From assembly GCA_001510575.1 (NCBI GenBank), contig LNGK01000009.1:186001-250000 (forward strand): 64,000 bases of DNA. The letters run 5' to 3'. Source of the stretch: Knoxdaviesia capensis. Its lineage: Eukaryota; Ascomycota; Sordariomycetes; Microascales; Gondwanamycetaceae. The position numbers were made by a program, and so were the translations under genes. Positions 10,950 through 23,089 of this stretch are shown here, in pieces (position 1 is the stretch's first letter; the number at the start of each line of letters is the position of its first letter). Under the pieces are notes generated by a model, which was not told the origin of the DNA, ran no database searches, and saw nothing but the letters and a program-made list of their open reading frames with translations.

Positions 10950-12327
10950 TTTGACTGCCGTAGCCGCGACGTGGCGGCTGCCGTGACTTTTTGCTCTTTC
11001 TGTGACATCTGTAGTCGGACCCGACGAAGAGGGGAGGGTAGGACGGCATTTTTGTAGATCTGGAGATTGCACATGTCCGTATTTCCGGAGCCGAGAGATA
11101 GCTAAAGGAGGAGTGAGATTGCGCAGGAACTTTTTGCTGTTTAGGTTATCTATCGCCCGTCCGTCCCGTGCAAAGGAACCTGGCAATGGATCCTTGCCTG
11201 ATGAGTCTAGACTTGGGCTCGGCCTGATTCCAAAGGTCCTGCAGGCTGCATCTCAGCTTCACATGCGTTTAGTATGGAATCGAGAGTTGGTGATGGCGTC
11301 ATGCACGATTACAGGGCACTTCTATCTGTCTGTATGTACTGTACGTACTTGCATGTGTATGTACCCAATTGCAGCATTCTTATTGACAAAGTACATCCAG
11401 CTTCCGGCGCCATGTACCGAACTGCTGCGTTCCTATTGAATATGTACATCTGTCCTGTCCTATGACCGCCTCCGTGTTTCACCTTCATGATGGAAGCTTT
11501 CGCAGACTGCAGGAACGACCGGCCTGCGAGGGAAGTTGCCATGATTGAGGGTTTTTGGCATTTTAAAGTCGAATCATCCGTGCTCAGATTAGTCACCCAA
11601 TGATAAAACTCTAGACCTTCAGCTTCAACCTCGTTCTTTTCACCTTGCCATGTTCTAGCGGCCGCGTTTCCACCGCTTATTTCCAGAATGCGCCGCTTCG
11701 TCTCCACTCCGCTGAGATATCGCCAACTTCAACCTCAGATGTTCAGTTATTTGGCGTCCACTGAAGGCTTTTGCGCCGGCGGCTTCACTCGATTTCAATC
11801 TCCCGCCTATGATCGCTGGCTTGGCACTGACGGCGTGTGCCGGCCGACTCCGGATCATGACGGCACCACCCCGGAGTGTGACCCCGGCGCCGCCTGCCAC
11901 AAACCCCGACAAAACTGCCTCTCACTCGGTCCCCCACACCTGCTGACGATGTATGATATTTGAGATCGCGGGAACTTCTGCGCCAAGTGTGGAACTTGGC
12001 CTGTGGAGTCGCCACCCAGCATCGGACTCTGGAAGACCTTTTGCGCCTCCGGATCCCCGTATCAGCTCGCGGGAATAAGTGGTGGCCGGGCCAGACGCCG
12101 CACTTGTTCCTGTTTGTTGTGTGGTGCTACCGCAAAAAAAAGAAAAAAGAAAAAAAAGTCCCAGATCATTCCAAAAGGGCCATGGCGATCGCAACATCCG
12201 CTTTTATGTGTGCCCCCCTTCCTTCTTCCATCATCGAAGGCCATGTTTCGGTGATGGTGGTGGTGTTTGACCGAGCGCCCGCCTTCTCCTGAAATCGGCA
12301 GCTGGTTTGCCTCCACTGGACTGGCCG

Positions 12328-12440
12328 CTTATCTGATAGGGGCGGCGTCGATGACAAACAGACCGGATTTGCTTCTTCTTGATGGCGACGGAAGCGACGG
12401 CTGGCTGGGTCGGGGATGATTGTGTATTCCCCCTTATCAG
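12328..12440 (+). promoter_or_regulatory. candidate GATA-factor sites
   Basis: CTTATCTGATAGG at 12328-12340 holds two GATA cores facing opposite ways. CCTTATCAG at 12432-12440 adds a GATAAG on the minus strand. Fungal GATA regulators of nitrogen use bind HGATAR, often in pairs. The placement 240-350 bp upstream of a peptide transporter makes nitrogen control plausible, but short motifs like these occur by chance. Confidence 0.3.
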
Positions 12441-12512
12441 GAGTGTGGGGGGTAATATCATGGAACTGAACGGCGCGAGGTGACACGCCGTGTTGCCTCA
12501 AAACCTGAATTC

Positions 12513-12521
12513 TATATATAT
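12513..12521 (+). promoter_or_regulatory. candidate TATA box of OPT gene
   Basis: TATATATAT run about 155 bp upstream of the OPT start codon. Position and composition fit a TATA element; other AT runs exist in the window. Confidence 0.3.
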
Positions 12522-12676
12522 CCATGCAGAGTCCCGACTGTCCCTGACCTGTTGGACTCGGCTTCCATGTCGATGACTTGCCATTCCTCATCTGCTATCT
12601 GCAGACAGTTTTGAGGATCGACTAAAAGCTTGCGCTGTTGTTCTGACATTGCCTTGTTTTGACTTCGTCCTACAAC

Positions 12677-15565
12677 ATGTCCGCCAACGTCAACATGGCC
12701 GACTCGGTTGGAAAATCCCCGGTCCTCGATGGCACTTGCCAAGATGAGAAGCATCTTGGCGGCGTGGACGAGAAGCACCAGGAGGTATGGACCACAAGAC
12801 TGTGAAAACCCCCGATGTAGATGTCCAGCTTCTAACCAGGATGTTTTCTTTTTCTCTGTGAACAGAAGTCCAATCTCGATACCGGAAGCATGACTGGAGA
12901 AGTCGTCAACGAGAATGTTGTTGAACATGACCTGAACATCACCCAGGAAGATCTTCTGGATGCGCAGGAAATTGCTGCCAACATGTCTCTGGATGACGTC
13001 AAGCAGGTTCTCTCCGAAGTCTACCGCATCCATCGCCGGGACCCCAATTTCCCCCTCACCATCATCCAGCGCGTTGAAGAGTTTTTGGGTAAGTGCTTCT
13101 TCCGTGATAGTTTTTGGATAGGATGACCATCAAGACAGACCGAAGACCCAGACGCACAGAAGACAGAAGCTAACACCCAACACCAGGCAATGACAACGTC
13201 TTCGACAGCCCCGAGAAGCACGTTGAGCTGATCCAAGAAATGAAGATCGAGGCCGCGCTCATCACCAACAACTCTCCGTACTCGGAAGTGCGCGCCGTGG
13301 TGTCCAACCGGGACGATCCGTCGCTCCCGAGCTCAACCTTCCGCGTGTGGGTGATCGGCATCGTCTTTTCCGGCGCCCTGGGCTTCATCAACCAGCTGTT
13401 CTCTCTCCGCTATCCCAGCATCAGCATTGGCTCAAATGTCGCCCAGCTGCTGGCCTACCCGGTGGGCAAGTTCATGGAACGCTACCTGCCTGATGTCGGC
13501 TTTACGCTGTTTGGCGTGCGCCACTCGCTGAACCCGGGCCCGTTCAACCGCAAGGAACACATGCTGATCACCATCATGGCGAACGTGGCCTCGGGTCTCC
13601 CCTATACCAACGACATCATCGTGGTGTCGTATCTGCCTTTCTACTTCAACCTCAACTATGCCGGCAAGTATGGCTACCAGATCCTGGTGTCGCTGTCCAC
13701 GAGCTTTGTCGGCTACGGCATGGCCGGTCTGTGCCGCCGGTTCCTGGTCTACCCGACCCACTGTGTGTGGCCGGCGTCGCTGGTGACGATTGCGCTGAAC
13801 ACGTCGTTCCACGAGGAGGGCAACAAGGTTGTGCGGGGCCCCTTCAACTCCATCTTCCACATCTCGAGAATGCGCTTCTTCATGTACGCGTTCGGGGCCA
13901 TGTTCGTGTACTTCTGGTTCCCCGACTTCATCTTCCAGGCCATGTCGTCGTTCAACTGGACCACGTGGTTTGCGCCCAACAACACCAACTTGGTGGCTGT
14001 GACTGGACTTAACAACGGCATGGGCATCAACCCGTTCCCGACGTTCGACTGGAACTGGATCACCTCGGTCAACCCGGACCCGCTCATGGTTCCGTTTTTC
14101 AGTCTCTTCAACATCTTCCTCGGTACCTTCACGGCGACGATCTTTGCCATCATCGTCTGGTATACGAATGCCTGGGACACTGGCTACCTGCCGATCAATA
14201 GCAACCACGTCTTTGACCACTTTGGCCTGCCGTACAACGTGTCTCGCGCCATCTCCGATACTGGTCTCTTTAACGAGGAGACGTATAAGGAGTACTCCCC
14301 TCCGTTCCTCGCAGCCGGCAACTTGACGGTGTATCTCGCGTTCTTTGGCATCTACACTGCCACGATCACGTATGCCGCGTTGTACCATCGCCACGAAATC
14401 GCCATGGGCTTTTCATCGCTCTGGAGAAGCTTCGTCAAGAAGAACGAGGACGGCCGCAACAACCTGGATGTGCACAACCGGCTCATGTCGGTGTATAAGG
14501 AGGTGCCCGAGTGGTGGTACCTGATCCTGATGGCGATCTCGTGCGGGATTGGCATTGCTGGCCTGACTGTGTACGACACCCATACCACGTGGGCGGTGGT
14601 GTTCTACGGAATCGCGCTGTGTGCCCTGTTTGTGGTGCCGGTGGGAATCATCAACGCCATGACGGGGATCCAGGTCACGCTCAACGTGCTCGCAGAGTTT
14701 ATTGGCGGCAGCTGGGTGCAGGGCAACGCGATTGCGATGAACTACTTCAAGGCGTACGGCTACGTGACGTGCGCGCAGGCGCTGAGCTTCTCGAACGACC
14801 TGAAGCTGGCGCACTACGTCAAGATCCCGCCGCGCCACACGTTCTTCGCGCAGGTGGCGGCGACGCTGGTGTCGACGATTGTGGCGACGGCGGTGGTGAA
14901 CTTCCAGCTGCACAGCATCAACGGCGTGTGCACGGCGGAGGCCGACTGGCACTTCACGTGCCCGGGCACCAACACGTTCTTCACGGCGTCGGTGCTGTGG
15001 GGCACGGTCGGGCCCAAGAAGCTGTGGGGCTCCGGCGGCATGTACGTGGCCACGCTTGTCGGGTTCCCGCTGGGCGTGGTGGTGGTGCTGGTGTACCACG
15101 GGCTGATCACGGCGTTCCCGCGGTGGACGGGGCTGCGGCTGATCCACCCGGTGCTGATGTTCAACGGAGCCCTCGGGCTGGCGCCGTACAACCTGTCGTT
15201 CATCTGGCCGTCGATCCCGATTGGCTGGTTTTCGTGGCACTGGTTGAAGGTGCGCTATATTGGGCTGTGGTCCAAGGTAAGTCTTCCGGCTGGCATTCCC
15301 TCTGATATCTGGTGTGGTCTGTACATGATGCTAACAGTACAACCTCCACTAGTATAACTTTGTTCTCTCGGCGTCGCTCTCGGCGGCCGTGGCGATTGCG
15401 GCCATCATCATCTTCTTTGCGGTCGAGCTGCAGGACGTCAACATCGACTGGTGGGGCAACGACGTGCCGTACCGCGGGTGCGAGAGCGACAACTGTGTGC
15501 GGCTGCAGGTGGACTCGAACGACCCGAACGACTACTTCGGGCCGCGCATCGGCACGTTCCACTAG
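12677..15565 (+). CDS. oligopeptide transporter, OPT2-like
   Basis: Spliced model join(12677..12784, 12866..13088, 13187..15276, 15353..15565), 877 residues, close to yeast Opt2 in length. It is a multi-span proton-coupled importer of small peptides or related compounds. The soluble acidic N-terminus (about 170 residues) holds the EDSPY-like element as NNSPYSEVRA. The core contains NPGPFNRKEHMLITIMA and KIPPRHTFF, both typical of the OPT family, followed by many hydrophobic spans. The phase-1 join EEFL|GNDNVF and the phase-0 join WSK|YNFVL fit the family. In the last intron an upstream AG at 15337 would give YNLH then stop; the AG at 15352 restores the full C-terminus, with CTAAC at 15331-15335 as the likely branch point. 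ATG 12677 is the first in frame after a TATA-like run. Confidence 0.93.
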
Positions 15566-16046
15566 AGGATTCGGGCAGCATCATCGAGGGAGTAGGGAAG
15601 GTATCATTTGATTGTTAGTTGTAGGTTTTTTTCAGAAGTGTTGATCACAATTGAATCCGAGCTTGAGAATGGGTTATAATGGGAAGATATGGTAGAGGGG
15701 AGATCAGGGACTCCGTGATATTATGCGAAGGACGACGCCTTCTGGGATTAATATGTAACTGGACTGCAATAGTGGTATCTCAACAAACAAAGGCCTCCTC
15801 GCGCTCTTCCGGCGAATGAAGGACAACATGGACATCATAAAAAAATAAAAACAGCACAAGGCCGCCGGCTCCAAAAACTGAAGTGATCTCAAATCAGCAG
15901 TGCACTTCATCCAACAAACCGAGAACATTTTCCGGCTCTGGTTCCGCTCGCTTCAACGTCAATAGATAAGGGGGTTATTAGTCGGGAGGTGTGGGGGGAT
16001 ATATAGTAGTCGAATGCATTCGCCGAAGCAGACGCACATTCGGGAA
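15566..16046. other. convergent 3' flanks
   Basis: 481 bp between the stop codons of the OPT gene (+) and the RING gene (-). It is AT-richer than the flanking exons and contains AT-rich runs usable for 3'-end formation. No gene seen. Confidence 0.5.
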
Positions 16047-17094
16047 TCACTGGATATGCGCGGGCGGCGGGGCGGCCAGCAGCGGCACGGACAGGCCAAC
16101 CCGCGGCGGCGGCGGCGGGACCAGCTGCACGGTACTGCTGTTCTCGCTGGTGGTGAGGGCGGCGGGCGGGTTCTGCACGTCGCTGGCATCGGCCTCGACG
16201 TCGGCGGCGGCGGCTTCGGACGGCGGCGGCACGTAGTACACGGCGACGCACAGCGGGCAGTTGTAGTGGCGCTTGAGGAACCAGCGGTCGATGCAGGCGG
16301 CGTGGAAGATGTGGTGGCACGGCAGGCGGCGGATGGCGTCGCCGTCTTCGAGGAGGTCGAGGCAGATGACGCTGGAGGGGGGAAGTTAGGGACATCGAGC
16401 TTGGAGCCGCGGGGGGGGGAACAAACCGGCCGTCGGAGGGCACGCAGGCATCCCGGAGGAGAAGCACCGGGCGGGGGAAGGGACGCGCTCACCAGTCAAC
16501 GTCGGCGCCGGTCTGGTCCGGCAGGCTCTCGCAGGCCTTGTCGGCCTTGGCGACGGCGTACGACTCGGACGGGGCGACGGCGTCGAAGTCGGAGATGGGC
16601 CGCGGCGGCGGCCTGGAGGCGTGGGGGCGGTGGCGGCGGCGCACGACCACGCCGCCCAGGCCGTTCGGGATCAGCAGGTTGCCGTCGGCGTCGTAGGTGG
16701 CGCCGGAGAGAGCGCCGCCGCGGATGCGGACGAAGCTATTGAAGCCGCAGGAGGGAGCGAGGGTTAGTGTGTGGTTGGTTCTCTTGGTGCCGGGTCTTTT
16801 GCCTTAATTTATATGATTCTCTTTTTTTTTCTTTTTTTTTTTTTTTGCCTCGTGCTGTTGGACGTCTTCGCGGGGGGTTCTTCGCTGGTGTGAACCAGGG
16901 CAGCAAAAAGAAAACCCAACTTACAGAATTGCAAATATCATGCCCAGGCCGAGAATCACGCCGGCCACAATCAGCAGCGACTGCCACTCGGGCGATATGC
17001 GGCCGTCGTCGGAGCTGGCGGCGGTCGGCGACGCGTCGGCCGCGGAGGTCTGCGTCGGGGTGGCCACTGCCGCTGTCGACGATGATTCGGACAT
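16047..17094 (-). CDS. single-span RING-H2 protein, likely E3 ligase
   Basis: Spliced model complement(16047..16371, 16493..16735, 16925..17094), 245 residues. Residues 1-36 are a Ser/Thr/Ala-rich N-terminus. One hydrophobic span lies at about 39-61. A basic, proline-rich linker follows. A complete RING-H2 finger has Cys138, Cys141, Cys156, His158, His161, Cys164, Cys176 and Cys179 (C-x2-C-x14-C-x-H-x2-H-x2-C-x11-C-x2-C). The codon for the first zinc cysteine is split by intron 2 (TG|C). The tail is rich in Ala and Pro. This plan matches membrane-anchored RING ubiquitin ligases acting at endomembranes or the plasma membrane; substrate unknown. Both introns join in phase 2, and the zinc ligands only form a finger after splicing, which supports the model. 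Confidence 0.85.
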
Positions 17095-19034
17095 GTTGGT
17101 GTGTGTGTGGGAAGTGGCTCTGACAGAATCAGCGAGGATCTGGAGAGGAGAAAGGCGGCTATTTTAGCTGGTCTTGGGAGAGTGGAACGAGGCGGTTGCG
17201 CGGGACTGCGAGAGCCATCAACAACCGGGCGGGTAGTTTGGCGCTGCGTCGAGTGGTGTATATGTGGACGTGCTTAGCAGCAAACGAGAAAGTTTGGGAC
17301 GGTGGAAAGTGAAGAGGAAAAGGAAGAGAGAGGGAACCTAGACCCGCGCTCCAAGCATCAGCGGTCGGGGCCGGGTACAGCCTATATAAAGAAAAAGAAA
17401 AAAGCGACACCGCACTACATCGATGAGCGACGCTGGGGTTCTCGACCAGAATGGAGCATCACGCCAGGACCGGCAAAGGGCGCAGAGAAAGACAAGAGAC
17501 GAGGACGTTTCGACATTCCGTCCAGCTTTTGCTCAGTTCCCCCGCTCTTTGGAGGGCTTTGGGTGTTCTTGTTGGTCTCCTCAGGAAATCAAGCGATCGA
17601 ACGACCCCAAGTTTTTTCGGGGGGTGAAAGGTGTGTGTCACGAGAGCCCCCCCAAAAATGCCAGAAACGGATGGGCCAAGACCGGGGGGATTGCACGGCG
17701 AATGAATAACGGGTTGTGTGTGTTTGTATGTGAGTATGGACGAGAGCTGCTATGCACGATAAGAGCTGTGCGGGGGGAGTCTGCGAGGACGGCCACATGC
17801 CGTTGGACTGAGGCCCGGGAGCCGGAGAGGCACTCACTCTCCTTTGATATGGAGAGAGAAGTGTGCGTATGTACTCTGTACGACGCGGCTCGATGCCCAG
17901 AGTTGGAGACATGCTGCCACGGCCACACCCCGTCGAAGTACTGGTACGCCGCCGGCCCATGTAGTGCACTATATAAGTGCAAGTCCTGGCCGGTCCATGC
18001 TTCTCGTGTGCGGGCTGCAAGTTGAGTCCCGGAAATAAACACAAATCGAAGGCCCGGAAGAAGACGGACGCTGTTCCCGATCAGGCCATGGCCCCCCCTG
18101 TGGGCCTCTGTCTTGCCAGCCTCGAGAGACACAGAGCCTGAGGCCTTCCGCCCACTTTACGTTCTTCCATCATTGTGGGAGCACAGCATCGGCAGTGCGG
18201 CCAGTCACCACAGTGCAGAGCGCGCAGACTGAGCCCTACAGACAAGCCAGGCTCCGTTACAAGCCTTCCGCTGGCCTGGACCCTCGATTCCTTGCTCGCT
18301 GTGGCGTGATTGTGTGCTCTGCGATATGTCAGAAGGCGGATCCCCAGAACAGCCAACACGGAACACCCCGGCACGAACATGGTTATCACCAGGGGTGCTC
18401 CACCACTCTATTCATCCAACCAATCTGAACATTATCGTCGACAGCCTGGCTTGCGCCGGGTCTTGGCCTTTTGAACGGGGTCCTCCTCCGGTGTTTTCTC
18501 TGCTATGACGCAACAACCGCCGGTGAACGTACCATCACACCACCACTCCCACAGCTGGAAGGTTGCAGCAGCGTCAATTAGAAAAAATTTACAGAAAAAA
18601 ATTAAAACGTCAGTTCACATGGGATCAGAAGGTGGTCGGCAAAAAAAGAAAATAAATAGTTCAACAGTTCTAGAAGCGTGGATAAAAGACAAAAAATGAC
18701 AGAACAAAAATATCGCGATTGGACAGCCCCCGTAGTCGAAGATAGAGAAACCCCAACCCACAAAACCCCAGGCCATTCCCGTTAGGGTTCAACCCCAGCC
18801 CACTTAGAAACGGCAGACGACCACCTCTCTGTCCCAAAAGAAAAGTCTCAGAAAAGGAACCAAAAAGAAACAAGCAATAGAGTGTATCAAAACCAAACGA
18901 GCACGCCCAATTCCTCCCAGATCCCGCCATATCGACCAAAAATCAAGTGAACAAAGGAAATAGCAGAAGACAGTAAAGAACGACGAAGTCAACACGTATA
19001 TAGCCGAAAACATGAACAGCCAACTTCCACTACC
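17095..19034. other. intergenic, no gene seen
   Basis: Promoter side of the RING gene and 3' flank of the DUF7924-like gene. A 200-codon plus-strand frame (17423-18025) has no domain features or plausible composition and is not called. The right part (18560-19010) is A-rich and contains a TTAGGGTT motif at about 18782. Confidence 0.45.
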
Positions 19035-21250
19035 CTACTCCACAGCCTCGCCGACCGCGCCCGACACCTTCGCGCTCTTAGACGGCCGGTCGCCGTGCCG
19101 GGGCCCCGCCGGCGGGCTGTTGCTGCGCCGGCGTTTGATGCTGCCGCTGATGCGGCTGCTCGCCACCGGAGGGCGGCCGCCGGAAGCATCCCGGCTGGAT
19201 GCAGCGCTGCCGGCCTGTCGGTAAGGAGGAGACAACGGCGGGCTCCGGCTGCGCTGGCGCTGGCGCTGGCGGCTGTTGCGGTTGCGGTTGCGGTTGCTGC
19301 TCGCGACCGAGGACGGCCGGCGAAAGTCAGCCAACCGCGGGTGAGTGCCACGCTCGCGCTCGCGGTTGCTGCTGCTGCTCTGGCTTCTGTCTCTCGCCAC
19401 CGACGACCGGACCTCCTCAATAAACTTGGCGCTGGTAGGCCACTGGTGGTTGCCGCTGCCGCCGCTGCTGCCGCTGCTGCCGCTGCTGCTGCTGCTCTTG
19501 CTCGCGGCCGACAGCCGGCGGGCGTGATAAGTCTTGTGAAAGACGGTGCTGCCGGGCCAGGGGTTTCGGATGCTGCCGCTGCCGGAGCTGCTGGACCCGG
19601 AGGACCGGGCCGGGGACGTCGGCTTGAGGAAAGTGCCACGGTCCGCCTGGAGCTTGTTGTTGCCGGCCCCTTCGACACTAGCCACCGAGTACGGGCTCAG
19701 AGGCTCGTCAGGCTCGCTCTTGAGACTGAGGGGCGTGTGCGGGACGGTGATGCTGTCGTCGTCGTCGTCGGCATTGCTGGAGTTGGCGCTGATGTACGCC
19801 GACAGCCCGGCCTGAACCGTTGTGGTGGCGGCTGCGGCGGCGGTCGGCCCGAGCAGCTTGGCTTTGGCGTTGGCCTCGCGGATGAAGCGGTCACGCACGC
19901 TCTTGGCGTAGTCGCGGATATTTCGGAAAGCCGTAACTCCGTCAATGAAGGACTTGCGGGAGCCGATCAGCGCAAAACCGGCGACCCGGGACATGTTGTA
20001 CTGGATCCGACCGCCCTCTTCTGCCGGCGCTGACGGATGGTGAGCGAAGAAACTCAGGGTTCCACCAGCATACATGGCGCTGAATGAATACGGCTTTCCA
20101 TCAAACTGGATAGCCTCCTCCCGATAGTTCTGTAGGGTGTGCATGCCACGCGCCCCAAGAGCTCCGTCATAGCAGACTTGGCGCTTAGCGACACCATTGG
20201 TGCCGTAAGGTCCCTTTACCTCAACGAAGAAGTTAGGTACCCACGGCATGCCCTGCTTGTTCGACGGCCTGATGTGGTAGCCTAGGTGCTTTCGAACTGT
20301 CTTGGAGATTTGCTTGCAGTCCGCGCCAAAGAAAACATCTGGCTTCGCTGCGGCGATAGTTCCGTCCGTGAGCGGCTCGAGGTTGTTGAAAAGGGTGTCC
20401 AGCGCACCTCCGTGAGCTCTCAGACCACCAGGGCCAAGGATAGCCGGCATCATATCAGCCTGGACTTCGCCCTCATCACGGCAACGATCATGGGCCTTCT
20501 GGAAGGTCATGAAATCGTGTTGGGAGAAAGTGTCTAGCGAAATGGATGGATGGGGGACATTCATCACCGCCAGGACTTCGTTAAGGTTCGCCTCCTGCGA
20601 GTCGTAAGTCGGGTATATCTGGTTGTCCAGAAGATGCTGCTCGAAGTCGCTGTTGTAAGGGGTTGCTTTCTTGAGTTTGTTCAAGACACTGGCCTCCTGG
20701 CCACTCTTGGGAGGACTCGGCCAGGTTTTCTTGGGCCCGCTGCCGGACAAAGCACGCGGTGTGCTCTCGGAAAGCTGAGGAGGAGACATGGTGTAAAAAG
20801 TGTGACACTGGGGGGGTGCAACCGGTCAGTTGAGATTGTAGTATAATGACGGGCTCAGAGCAGATATGTATCTCTTACCCCGCGAATATCAGTAAGATCA
20901 GGGCCACCGTGTCTGGCGAAGCGAAGGAAGTCTGTGTGATTGTATGTCGGCAAGAGATCTTCGACTGTTTCTCCTGCTCTCGGTTGATCCGGAGGAGGGT
21001 CTCTCTTCTTATAGACTGCATTTCGCCGGTTGAACTCGTGCATCGCCAGGTGCGAAAGTGTGATTTTCGAGAGCCCGTCCCAGAAGGCGGGAGGATAGGT
21101 GTAGTGGTCAGCCTCATCTTCAACCCTGTTTCGTCGTCTCTCCTCTATCGCCGCCCTTCTCGCGACCTCTCTGGTTGAAGGTGCTCGCGGTGACCGTTCG
21201 AGCTGGATAGCAAACGACCTTGGCCGATAGTATGAGGTATCGGTGGACAT
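19035..21250 (-). CDS. DUF7924-like protein with PD-(D/E)XK-type motif
   Basis: Spliced model complement(19035..20807, 20879..21250), 714 residues. Exon 1 encodes the N-terminal block ending HGGPDLTDIRG. The GTAAGA intron (71 bp) joins in phase 0 to CHTFYTMSPPQ. The core (about residues 200-400) has DVFFGAD, then PNFFVEVKG around residue 317, followed by RQVCYDGALGARGMHTLQNY. I recognise this as the fungal DUF7924 pattern. The spaced Asp and E-x-K resemble PD-(D/E)XK nuclease folds, but catalysis is an inference. The last 300 residues are Ser/Arg/Gly-rich and low-complexity, with an acidic run and a basic SIKRRRSNSP motif suited to nuclear import. Earlier in-frame starts exist; the chosen ATG follows GA-rich sequence that looks like a leader. 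Confidence 0.75.
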
Positions 21251-23089
21251 GGCTGTAGGAGGGTTGCCTAAAGCAAAAACTCGAAGATAGGAGGAAGAAA
21301 CAAAAGAGAGAGCAGCGAGAGAGCAGCGAGAGAGGGGAAACGAAGAGAGAGGGAGATGGGAAACGAAGAGAGAGGGAGAAACGGTGAGGCGGAGTATTTG
21401 AGGTCGCAGAAAGCGCCGGCCGGACGAAATGGCGGACGCGGCGGCCAAGTTGCCTGCAGTTGGTTCCAACCACGAAAGCTTGCGAAACCGCATTGTACGA
21501 GTATCGGCCGCCCAGTTTACGCGCCGAACCGCCATTGTGGTGCAAACGCCGGCGAATGGCCCAGAGGCGCTTTACACAAGAGTTAGGCCAACGCGGCGGC
21601 ACGGGCCATGCAGGGGTTCCGCATTCTTGGAACAGGGGCAGCGAAGGAGCTTCCTTTTCGCTGTGCTGTTTGTTCTTTTGGCGGCTAACCTCGTTTGCGA
21701 CCATGACGACCTGCTTCTCCCCCGAACACAATGTCCTCTTGCCCACATATCACTTTCAGTCTGCGCGTACACGTTTCCGCGCAGACCCTTTCTCAACCGT
21801 CCACTTTGGCCCAGCCATAGATCCAGCCATCTTGCACCAAATTACAAAAACGCCCCTTTCCCCCATTTTCGTACCTGTGTGGAGCTATCCCCGCCAGCCG
21901 ACACCGAGACCATGGACCGGCAGCCACCACACCCGGCCCCACCTTCGGAGGCCTTCGCAGCCCGCCGGTCTTGCGGTGCGCGGCCAGACGAACGTCGCAT
22001 GACGGCCAGGCTGAGAGCAGGGCCAGCCAAAATGTAAATATTAAGAAGTTCCTTGAACAACAGGTCAGTTTGAGCTAGTTGACGACGGGCTGCAGCCTGG
22101 TGAGGCTGGATCTACACCAACTTCAAACTGTCCCAATTCTCGGCGACCTTCTATGCGACGCATACCCAGTGGCCTGGGGGCCGGACTAGGCAGAACACAT
22201 CTTCCTACCGGTTGACTACAGCGAGTCTTTTCGAGGTCGTCTCTATGCCTCACTTATCTCCTCCATTGAAGGGCCTGATTCTCGGTTGAGGAGAATGGGG
22301 TGGTAGACCTGGTTCTTTCTCGCCGGACTCTATTCCGACCGATAAAGCGACTCTCTCTACGCATGGCTTTGGAATTGTAATTCCTGCTCGTTGTCCACTT
22401 CATCAGCCCGTTGCACTTTAGTCTCAGCGAGTCCCGGCCAGCCAAACACAAGGACCGCAGGCCCCATCGGTGAAAGATGGGGATGGCCCAGGCGGTCAGG
22501 CGTGCCCTGTTTTCCCGTTGACTCATGGATGATGAAATTTCACACGGCGATCCAAGAGTCTGCCTTGCCGGTTAGCTTCGTCTCCCGGAAAGGGAACTGA
22601 GGTGGTCTGTGAACGTTACCACGCACAATCTCCACAGGGTGATCGGGAGTGGACTCGAGCCTATGTAGATGTGCCCAGAATCCGGCCCTATCATCGGTTC
22701 TCCAGTGGAAGTACACTATCATCCCGGATCGTAAAGCTGAGTTCCTGGAAGCCATGACTGACGAAGCCGACGCTTCACATACGAAGGGATGCTTTTGCAA
22801 CTGAGAATATAAGGGGATTGTGTTCGAGAAAATGACTATATCGGTGATGATCACTATTTTAACATCTTCAAGGGTAGGGAGCCCCGAAGAGGGGAACTGC
22901 TGCTGTCAACTTAAAGTTTTCTTCACAGCCGCCGCTAAAACCTAAGCGCGCGCCTTCCTGTGATTCACCGGTCGCTCCTTCCTCCGATTGATTCATGCTT
23001 GCTCCTTCCTGCGTATGATTCACTCTTGCCGTTTTCAGCCATGTGCCTCCCAGTTTGCATCCTCCCAAATAGGAAGGGGCCGGCCCGGG
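21251..23089. other. intergenic, promoter of DUF7924-like gene
   Basis: No gene supported. The leader next to the start codon is GA-rich and has short tandem repeats: two AGAGCAGCG-type units near 21310-21330, then a 22-24-bp unit repeated twice at about 21334-21382. A loose set of roughly 27-bp repeats built on GATTCA...GCTCCTTCC lies near 22965-23030, next to the NRPS 3' end. Confidence 0.4.

Larger units (their letters stand above)
10776..12676. other. intergenic, promoter of OPT gene at right
   Basis: No gene recognised. It contains a GT microsatellite (10920-10949), a GTACTGTACGTAC motif near 11336, and an A/G-rich tract near 12136-12158. Candidate GATA sites (12328-12440) and a TATA-like run (12513-12521) lie ahead of the OPT start. 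Confidence 0.5.

Noticed and set aside
17423..18025. 200-codon plus-strand frame as a gene
   Set aside because: No hydrophobic core, motif or splice context. It sits in ordinary intergenic DNA and has a similar-length frame on the opposite strand.
21429..22037. Two overlapping plus-strand frames of 180-202 codons
   Set aside because: Different frames over the same DNA, low-complexity products with no family features; more likely leader or promoter DNA.
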